From the NCBI RefSeq assembly GCF_040643635.1, contig NZ_JBEYUS010000011.1, forward strand, positions 60,708 through 124,707: a stretch of DNA of 64,000 nucleotides, written 5' to 3'. A program made the position numbers and the translations under genes. Below are positions 58,117 to 64,000 of the stretch, piece by piece (positions within the stretch are counted from its first letter, which is position 1; every line of letters starts with the position of its first letter). The notes beneath the pieces were generated by a model. It was not told the DNA's origin, did not search any database, and saw only the letters and a list, made by a program, of their open reading frames with translations. The DNA is from Saccharopolyspora_C sp040643635 (GTDB lineage: Bacteria > Actinomycetota > Actinomycetes > Mycobacteriales > Pseudonocardiaceae).

Positions 58117-60414
58117 TCACTCCTCGCCGAGCGCCGCCAGGACGTCCGGGAGGGCCGCGCCGGTGTGGACCACGCCGAGGCGCTGGGTGGCGCGGGTCAG
58201 GGCCACGTACAGATCGTTGAGCCCGCGCGCCGATTCGCCGAGGATGCGGTCCGGGTCGGCGACCAGCACCGAGTCGAACTCCAGCCCCTTCGCCTGCTCG
58301 ACGGTGAGCACCACGGCCCGCGCTTCGAGGCCGTCCTCCTGGGCGCCCACCTCGGCCTCCGGCACCTGTTCGGCGATGCGGCCGCCGACCTCGGCGAGGT
58401 GCTCCGGCGGCAGCAGCACCGCGAGGGTGCCCTCGACGGCGGCGAGCTCGTCGCGCACCAGGCCCGGCAGCGCCGCGGCCAGCTCCGCCTCCGGAACCCG
58501 CCGCGTCCACGGCTCGTGCCCGCTGGTGCGCACCGAGGTCGGCGCCTCCAGATCGGTGTCGAGCGCGTCGAGCACGTCGGAGGCGACCGCCATGATCTCG
58601 GCGGGCGTCCGGTAGTTGACGGTCAGCTCGGCGAGCTTCCACCGGTCCATCACGTACGGCGACAGCACCTCGTCCCACGACGCCGCGCCGCCGAGCGCCC
58701 CGGTCTGGGCGATGTCGCCGACGAGCGTCATCGACCGGCTGGGGCAGCGGCGCATCAGCACCCGCCACGCCATCGTGGACAGCTCCTGGGCTTCGTCGAC
58801 GATGACGTGCCCGAACGTCCAGGTGCGGTCCTCGGCGGCGCGTTCCGCGGCGGTGAGGTCGCTGCGGGTGCGGTGCCGCTGCGCGAGCAGTTCGGCGTCG
58901 AGCACGTCGGAGACGCGGAGCCGTTCCTCGTCGGCGATCTCCTCGTCCTGCTCCATGAGGTGCAGCACGCCCTGGGCGTAGGCGAGTTCCTCGCGCTCCT
59001 GCCGCGCCTGCTCCTCGCGGGCCTTGGTGTCGTCCTCGCCGAGCAGCTCGGCCAGCTCGTCCAGCAGCGCGGCGTCCGCGGGTGTCCACGGCGATCCCGG
59101 CGGGCGCAGCAGCAGCTGCCGCTCCTGATCGGAGAGGTGCTTGCGGGCGGCGGTGGTGAGCCGCTTCGGCACGCTGAGCAGGTCGTCGAGCACCTGCTGC
59201 GGCGTCAGCTGCGGCCACAGCGAGTCGAGGACCTCGCCGACCGCGTCGTCGGCGCGCAGCTCGGCGCCGATGTCGTCCAGGTCGCGGCGGTCCAGCAGGT
59301 CGCGGCCGAGGCGGTCGGCGACCTGCCGGGTCAGCCCGGAGACCATCTCCTTGCGGAAGATCCGGCGCGCGTGGTTGTGCGGCTTCCGGGACCGGCGGGC
59401 GCGGCTGCGGGCGTGCGAGACGAGGTTCTTGCCGATGGTCAGCGGCTCCCGGTCGAACAGCACCTCGATCGGGGTCTTCGGCACCTGCTGGCGGTCCCGC
59501 ACGGCCGAGTTGAGCACCTGCACCATCGCGCCGCGGCCCTTGACCTCGGCGGCCGCCGCCGGTTCGTCGGCGGTGGCGTCGATGCCGGGGAACAGCTGGC
59601 CGGCGGTGGACAGCAGCACGCCGGTCTCGCCGAGCGACGGCAGCACCTGCCCGATGTAGCGCAGGAACGTGGAGTTCGGACCGACCACGAGCACACCGCG
59701 CTTGGTCAGCTGCTCGCGGTAGGTGTAGAGCAGGAACGCGGCGCGGTGCAGCGCCACCGCCGTCTTGCCGGTGCCCGGCCCGCCCTGCACCACCAGCACC
59801 CCGTTCATGGGGGCGCGGATGATGCGGTCCTGCTCGGCCTGGATGGTGGCGACGATGTCGCCCATCTGCCCGGTGCGGCGCGCGTCGAGCGCGGCCAGCA
59901 GCGTGGCCTCCCCGGCGAGACCGAGGTCGCTGCCCTGCTCGCCCGCGTCCAGGTCGAGGATCTCGTCCTCGAGCTCGACGACGGTGCGCCACTTGCTGCG
60001 CAGGTGGCGGCGCCGCCACACGCCTTCGCGGGCGGCGGCGGTGGCCAGGTAGAAGGGGCGCGCGGCCGGGGCGCGCCAGTCGATGAGCAGCGGCTCGTAC
60101 TCGCGCTCCTCGTCGAACAGGCCGATCCGCCCGATGTGGAAGACCTCGTCGCTGTCCAGGTCGAGGCGGCCGAAGCACAGGCCGTGCTCGACCGCGCTGA
60201 GCTGGGTCAGCTTGTCGGTGTACATCGTGGTGGAGATGTCGCGTTCGGTGCGGGCCTGCGGCGTGCCGCCGGTCTCCCGCAACGTGTCCGTGAGCCGCTT
60301 CGTCGCGTCCCGGCGGAGTTCGTCGAGTTTGTCGTAGAGCGTCGAGACGTACTGCTGCTCGGCGGCTAGGTCGTCGGTGCGGTCGGGTCCCCGATCAGCT
60401 CGGGCATTGGACAA
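58117..60414 (-). CDS. helD: HelD-like UvrD/Rep-family helicase
   Basis: The 765-residue protein has an N-terminal coiled arm (about 15-60: AAEQQYVSTLYDKLDELRR), Walker A GGPGTGKTAVALHRAAF near residue 215, Walker B VIVDEAQEL near 540 and helicase motifs through LYVALTRATQRLGVV. The layout is that of actinobacterial class II HelD, an RNA-polymerase-recycling factor linked to rifamycin tolerance in some species. The start is TTG after GAGGTGG. No rifamycin-associated element is obvious upstream. It is convergent with the toxin gene, 30 bases away. Confidence 0.85.
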   Translation of the reverse strand: MSNARADRGPDRTDDLAAEQQYVSTLYDKLDELRRDATKRLTDTLRETGGTPQARTERDISTTMYTDKLTQLSAVEHGLCFGRLDLDSDEVFHIGRIGLFDEEREYEPLLIDWRAPAARPFYLATAAAREGVWRRRHLRSKWRTVVELEDEILDLDAGEQGSDLGLAGEATLLAALDARRTGQMGDIVATIQAEQDRIIRAPMNGVLVVQGGPGTGKTAVALHRAAFLLYTYREQLTKRGVLVVGPNSTFLRYIGQVLPSLGETGVLLSTAGQLFPGIDATADEPAAAAEVKGRGAMVQVLNSAVRDRQQVPKTPIEVLFDREPLTIGKNLVSHARSRARRSRKPHNHARRIFRKEMVSGLTRQVADRLGRDLLDRRDLDDIGAELRADDAVGEVLDSLWPQLTPQQVLDDLLSVPKRLTTAARKHLSDQERQLLLRPPGSPWTPADAALLDELAELLGEDDTKAREEQARQEREELAYAQGVLHLMEQDEEIADEERLRVSDVLDAELLAQRHRTRSDLTAAERAAEDRTWTFGHVIVDEAQELSTMAWRVLMRRCPSRSMTLVGDIAQTGALGGAASWDEVLSPYVMDRWKLAELTVNYRTPAEIMAVASDVLDALDTDLEAPTSVRTSGHEPWTRRVPEAELAAALPGLVRDELAAVEGTLAVLLPPEHLAEVGGRIAEQVPEAEVGAQEDGLEARAVVLTVEQAKGLEFDSVLVADPDRILGESARGLNDLYVALTRATQRLGVVHTGAALPDVLAALGEE

Positions 60415-60532
60415 CTTGGTTCCACCTCGTGCTCAACCGTGATGTGCCGGACGGATGTGCCGACGGGTGCGATGCGTCCCTGGCGAAAGTCCGACCAACC
60501 ATCATACCGGCCGCGAGGCCGGGGCCTCCCGG

Positions 60533-61933
60533 CTACAGCAGCAGCTCCAGGAGGCAGAGCACCGCGAACGACACCACGGACAGGATCGTCTCCATCGCCG
60601 ACCAGGTCTTGAGCGTCTGCCCGACGGTCATCCCGAAGTACTCCTTCACGAGCCAGAACCCGGCGTCGTTGAGGTGCGAGAAGAACAGCGAGCCGGAGCC
60701 GACGGCCAGCGCGACCAGCGCCCCGTGCACCGGGTCCAGCCCGGCGACCAGCGGCGCGACCATGCCCGCCGCGGAGATCGTGGCGACGGTCGCGGACCCG
60801 GTGGCGACCCGGATGCCGACGGCGATCAGCCAGGCCAGCACCAGCGGCGACAGGTGCGCGCCCGCGGCCAGGTCGGTGATCATCGTGTTGACGCCGGATT
60901 CGACGAGGGTCTCCTTGAACCCGCCACCCGCGCCGACGATGAGGATGATCCCGGCGACCGGCGGCAGCGCGGCGCCGACGATGCCGGACAGCCGTTCGCG
61001 GCCGAGCCCGGAGCGCGGCCCCAGGGTGCCCATGGCCAGCAGCACGGTCAGCGCCAGCGCCACCACCGGCGTGCCGAGGGTGTCCAGCGCCGAGTAGGCG
61101 GCGGTGCCCTCGGTCAGCGCCAGGTCGGCGACGGACTTGCCGAGCATCAGCAGCACCGGCAGCAGCAGCATCAGCACCGACAGCGCGAACCCGGGCCGCC
61201 TGCCCTCGCTGTCCGGACCGGGGGCCTTGCCGAGCAGCGTGGACGCGGCGGGCAGCTCGACCCGCTTCGCGATGAACGAGCCGAACACCGGACCGGCGAC
61301 GATGGCGGTGGGGATGGCCACCACGATGCCGAGCGCGAGGGTGGTGCCCACGTCGACGCCGAGCGCGTCCACCGCGGCCAGCGGCCCGGGGTGCGGCGGC
61401 ACCAGCCCGTGCAGGATGGAGAGCCCGGCGAGCGCGGGGATGCCGATGCGCAGCATCGGCTGCTCGGAACGGGCGGCGACCATGACCACGACCGGCACCA
61501 GCAGCACGACGCCGACCTCGAAGAACATCGGCAGGCCGAGCAACGCGGCGATGAACACCATCGCCCACGGCAGGGTGCGGCGGGTGGTGCGCGCCAGCAC
61601 GGTCTCCACGATCTGCTCGGCGCCGCCGGTGTCGGTGAGCAGCCTGCCGAGCATGGCACCGAGCGCGACCAGCAGCCCCACGTCCCCGACGGTGCTGCCG
61701 AGCCCCTTCGTGAAGGTCTCGACGAGGTCGCCGAACGGCATTCCGGCGGTGACGCCGAGGGTCGCGGCGCCGAGCGCGAGCGACAGGAACGGGTGCAGCT
61801 TCACCCAGCTGATCAGCACGACGATGACGGCGATGCCGGCGACCGCGGCGGCCAGCAGCCGGGTGTCGTGGCCGGTCCAGGCTGCGGGTGGGGCCTGCGC
61901 GAGCAGGGCGGCGGTCGGGTGCGGCAATGGCAT
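60533..61933 (-). CDS. gntP: GntP-family gluconate:H+ symporter
   Basis: The 466-residue transporter has 12 or more hydrophobic segments. LGLPMFFEVGVVLLVPVV, HGLVPPHPGPLAAVDALG and VATGSATVATISAAGM are characteristic of GntP gluconate permeases. The ATG at 61933 follows GAGGAG. It is divergent from a GntR regulator with an AT-rich operator-like region between, the usual gluconate arrangement, although no gluconokinase is in the window. Confidence 0.9.
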   Translation of the reverse strand: MPLPHPTAALLAQAPPAAWTGHDTRLLAAAVAGIAVIVVLISWVKLHPFLSLALGAATLGVTAGMPFGDLVETFTKGLGSTVGDVGLLVALGAMLGRLLTDTGGAEQIVETVLARTTRRTLPWAMVFIAALLGLPMFFEVGVVLLVPVVVMVAARSEQPMLRIGIPALAGLSILHGLVPPHPGPLAAVDALGVDVGTTLALGIVVAIPTAIVAGPVFGSFIAKRVELPAASTLLGKAPGPDSEGRRPGFALSVLMLLLPVLLMLGKSVADLALTEGTAAYSALDTLGTPVVALALTVLLAMGTLGPRSGLGRERLSGIVGAALPPVAGIILIVGAGGGFKETLVESGVNTMITDLAAGAHLSPLVLAWLIAVGIRVATGSATVATISAAGMVAPLVAGLDPVHGALVALAVGSGSLFFSHLNDAGFWLVKEYFGMTVGQTLKTWSAMETILSVVSFAVLCLLELLL

Positions 61934-61988
61934 GAGGGGCTCCTCGCTGAGCTCGGTGCGCGGCCCACCCTAGGAGCAGATCCCCAAT

Positions 61989-61999
61989 AAGTATGACTT
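61989..61999. promoter_or_regulatory. Putative GntR operator AAGT-N3-ACTT
   Basis: Small dyad AAGTATGACTT in the AT-rich stretch between gntP and its regulator, 56 bases upstream of the gntP start. CCGATTAAGTCGG nearby (62014-62026) is a second candidate. Confidence 0.35.
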
Positions 62000-62115
62000 T
62001 TGAGGCTGGTGAACCGATTAAGTCGGCTCTGTTAGTCGGGTCACCGGCATAGTGCGGTCAGGTGCCCGCGACGTCCGGGGCGCTGGAAGAGTGGGCCGTC
62101 GACGGAAGGAGCCCG

Positions 62116-62835
62116 GTGAGCGGCGGACTGCACGGGCAGGTGGTCGACCTGCTCGGCCACGAGATCAGCGCGGGAGTGCACCCGCCGGGCAGCGTGCTGC
62201 GCATCGACGGGCTGGAGGAGCGGTTCGGCATCTCCCGCAGCGTCGCCCGCGAAGTGGTGCGCACCCTGGCCTCGATCCGGCTGGTGGTCAGCCGCAAGCG
62301 CGTCGGCGTCGTGGTGCGCCCGCGCGCCGAGTGGAACACCTTCGACCCGGCGCTGATCCGCTGGCTGCTCGCGGTGGACCGGTCCGCGCAGGTCCGCACG
62401 CTGGCCGAGCTGCGCACCGCGGTCGAACCGGTCGCCGCCGCGGCCGCCGCCCGCAACGCCGGCCACGAGCAGGCGGCCCGGCTGGTCGGGCTGGCCGAGC
62501 GGATGGTCGCCACCGCGCGCGCCGGCGATCTGGAGACGTTCCTGGAGGCCGACGTCGCCTTCCACGGCCTGGTGCTGGCCGCCTCCGGCAACGAGATGTT
62601 CGCGCAGCTGGAGGGCGTGTTCGGCGAGGTCCTGCGCTGGCGGACCGGGCGCGGCCTGATGCCGGAACACCCGGAACCGGTCGCGTTGCGGCTGCACTGC
62701 GAGATCGCCGAGTGCGTCCGCGGCGGAGATCCGGCGCGCGCCGAGTCGGCGATGCGCGAACTGGTGGAGGAGGCGTTCGCCGGGACCCTGGCGAGCCTCA
62801 CCGCCGAACGGCGCGCCACCGGATCCGCTCAGTAG
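62116..62835 (+). CDS. GntR-family regulator (FadR/FCD) of gluconate uptake
   Basis: The 239-residue protein has a winged helix (LEERFGISRSVAREVVRTLASI) and an FCD domain with FLEADVAFHGLVLAASGN carrying the metal-binding Asp and His residues. I chose GTG 62116, after AAGGA (62106-62110), over GTG 62062, which has no ribosome site. The divergent gntP is the probable target. Its 3' end overlaps the lytic transglycosylase gene by seven bases, tail to tail. Confidence 0.86.
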   Translation: MSGGLHGQVVDLLGHEISAGVHPPGSVLRIDGLEERFGISRSVAREVVRTLASIRLVVSRKRVGVVVRPRAEWNTFDPALIRWLLAVDRSAQVRTLAELRTAVEPVAAAAAARNAGHEQAARLVGLAERMVATARAGDLETFLEADVAFHGLVLAASGNEMFAQLEGVFGEVLRWRTGRGLMPEHPEPVALRLHCEIAECVRGGDPARAESAMRELVEEAFAGTLASLTAERRATGSAQ

Positions 62836-63545
62836 CCCTCGTAGGAGCCGCCGGAGCTCACGCCCTGCACGCCCGGCACGTTCGAGATCGAGCCGTACCG
62901 GTCGATGGAGTAGCGGGTGGCGGCCACGATGTTGTCCACCGGGTTCCAGATGTCCTGGTGCCCGGGCACCGCGTACGAGTGGAACGTCGGGTCGATGGTC
63001 TGCATCAGGCCCTTGGACGGGGTGCCCGCGGCCGCGTTCGAGTCCCAGCCGTTGGAGGCGGACGGGTCGCCGCCGGACTCGTGCTCGATGATCGTGCGCA
63101 GCGCTTCCGGGTCGATCTGCTCGCGGGAGACGCCGTTCGCCTCGAGGACCGCGGTCGCCTGGCCGATCCAGCCGTCGACGGGGTCGCCGACGGGCGCGCC
63201 GTCCAGCCCGGGACCGGTGTTCGGGGGACTCACCGGTCCGGGCTGGACGTGCCCGGCAGCCGCTTCGGGAGCGGCGCGGACCTGGGGGGCGTGCTCGATC
63301 GCGGTGTCCTCGGCGGCGGGGGAGCCGCCGAGGATGCTGCTGAGCACGCCGGTCGCGACGATCGCGGCACCGATCTGGGCGGTCCGCATCCGGGGGGACA
63401 GGCGGTGCGGGCCGATGGCGGTGCCGATGCTCCACAGCTCGCGCAGCTGCGGGACCGCCTTCTCCTGCAGACGCTGCAGCGCCGCCGGAGTCTTGCGCTC
63501 GGGGGTGGGCAGGGCTCGGGGGAAGGTGTGGTCGGGGGAACTCAC
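62829..63545 (-). CDS. Lytic transglycosylase (SLT-domain) protein
   Basis: The product has 238 residues from GTG 63545, or 241 from TTG 63554. A basic N-terminal part is followed by one hydrophobic segment (TAQIGAAIVATGVLSSILGG), a Pro/Ala linker and a C-terminal transglycosylase domain: EALRTIIEHESGGDPSASNGWDSNAAAGTPSKGLMQTI has the catalytic glutamate in HESGGDP and the SKGLMQ motif. It would be anchored or exported to cut peptidoglycan. Upstream, GTAGGTAC occurs twice (minus strand, about 63569-63609) and CTAC-N4-GTAG once. Confidence 0.85.
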   Translation of the reverse strand: MSSPDHTFPRALPTPERKTPAALQRLQEKAVPQLRELWSIGTAIGPHRLSPRMRTAQIGAAIVATGVLSSILGGSPAAEDTAIEHAPQVRAAPEAAAGHVQPGPVSPPNTGPGLDGAPVGDPVDGWIGQATAVLEANGVSREQIDPEALRTIIEHESGGDPSASNGWDSNAAAGTPSKGLMQTIDPTFHSYAVPGHQDIWNPVDNIVAATRYSIDRYGSISNVPGVQGVSSGGSYEGY

Positions 63546-63554
63546 GAGAACCAA

Positions 63555-63817
63555 CCGTCCATCACCGGCCGTGTACCTACATCGCGGTTTCCACGTATGC
63601 AGGTACCTACTTTGGTAGATCAGAACGACCGATTCGCGGGAAAGTAGTCACTCCACGTAACCAACACCCGGCATTCGCTCAGCTCGACCAAGCATCACCG
63701 TGATCCACCCCGGACCCTGCCGACCACCCACCACCCCCGTCAAGAACCCGACCACCGAGGTCGGAAACCCCACAGCTCGGCCATCAACGCGCGAGGGATC
63801 ACGCCGCCCAGCCCCAG
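63555..63817. other. Intergenic leader of the transglycosylase gene
   Basis: Plus-strand GTACCTAC occurs at about 63572-63579 and 63603-63610, 31 bases apart. CTAC-CAAA-GTAG (minus strand) spans 63608-63619. No c-di-AMP riboswitch core was recognised, and the open frames here run into the repeat and look non-coding. Confidence 0.4.
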
Positions 63818-64000
63818 CGGCGAAGCCGAATCGGTCTCCGTCGCTCGTCAGCGACGAAGCCGCTGAGCCGCCGACCACCCGACGGACCCACACCACCGCA
63901 CCCATCCCCGGCGAAGCCGAATCAGTGCCCTCGTCCTGTCAGCGGCGAAGCCGCTGAGCAGCGACCACGCACGCAGCAGGACCACCCGCGGGTTCTCAGC
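63818..64000 (-). repeat. Dispersed structured intergenic repeat, copy D (cut by window end) with a tandem partial copy
   Basis: From 63938 the sequence matches the first part of copy A (GTCAGCGGCGAAGCCGCTGAGC, then GACCAC, then CGGGTTCTCAGC), so the main hairpin continues beyond base 64000. A degenerate duplicate of the start lies at 63847-63880, and CGGCGAAGCCGAATC occurs at 63818 and 63909, a 91-base period. Confidence 0.65.

Noticed and set aside
60415..60532. Possible rifamycin-associated element upstream of helD
   Set aside because: No long inverted repeat of the expected kind is visible in the region before the start codon.
63546..63660. Possible c-di-AMP riboswitch before the transglycosylase
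   Set aside because: Such genes are often controlled this way in actinobacteria, but the conserved core was not recognised; only GTAGGTAC repeats and a small dyad are present.
63648..63905. 85-codon minus-strand ORF near the window end
   Set aside because: It reads through the dispersed repeat and its duplicate; no ribosome site or family similarity.

Overview
The window is chromosomal DNA of a high-GC actinomycete, most likely a member of the Pseudonocardiaceae close to Saccharopolyspora. The grounds are the very high GC content with strong third-position GC, an AftA-type arabinofuranosyltransferase (an arabinogalactan-containing wall), actinobacterial gene orders (nrtR/nadABC, hisDCB...HAFI, trpE-membrane protein-trpCBA-lgt) and a bifunctional PriA in place of separate HisA and TrpF. 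The genus is an inference; the family-level call is firmer. No tRNA, rRNA, CRISPR array, phage or transposase gene was seen.

Layout. 1-3.9 kb: the end of an unknown gene, a SAM-IV riboswitch controlling a class V aminotransferase, then lspA and rluD. 4-12 kb: mostly single genes (a winged-helix fusion protein, a cytochrome P450, aftA, small membrane and surface proteins, a Lon-N-domain protein). 11.9-16.2 kb: the NAD unit, with the regulator nrtR divergent from nadA-nadB-nadC and one operator between them. 16.2-19.7 kb: a small catabolic cluster (nitrilase-family amidase, GntR regulator, MHS transporter, DUF2848 protein) tied together by two copies of a GTATAC-type dyad. 20-23 kb: a small membrane protein, a minisatellite, a SAM methyltransferase and a secreted M14 carboxypeptidase. 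23.2-38 kb: histidine genes in two blocks, hisDCB and hisH-priA-hisF-hisI, separated by about 8.85 kb of unrelated genes (secreted esterase, dicarboxylate transporter with a CitA/CitB-like two-component system, soxR, pucR, split transketolase). 38.3-46.1 kb: tetR and the tryptophan genes trpE, a Trp-operon membrane protein, trpC, trpB, trpA, then lgt. 46.2-48.9 kb: a metal-chelate/cobalamin-type ABC importer. 49.5-55.5 kb: gltB-gltD. 55.7-64 kb: a membrane protein, a YdcF protein, a Panacea-domain toxin-antitoxin pair, a HelD helicase, a gluconate permease with its GntR regulator, and a lytic transglycosylase.

Regulatory architecture is unusually readable. Nine genes have a TANNNT-like -10 hexamer six or seven bases before the start codon and so appear to be leaderless (hisH, priA, hisF, trpE, lgt, nrtR, soxR and two others). 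The nrtR -10 (a perfect TATAAT) lies inside the NrtR operator.

The least expected features are (i) the overlapping Panacea antitoxin/putative toxin pair at 57.1-58.1 kb, (ii) a dispersed, roughly 155-bp intergenic element in three full copies plus one cut by the window end, whose long hairpin shows compensatory base changes, (iii) three intergenic minisatellites with 13-, 15- and 16-bp units, and (iv) an over-represented TCCANNNTGGA palindrome. All family calls are from reading motifs by eye; no database search was possible.
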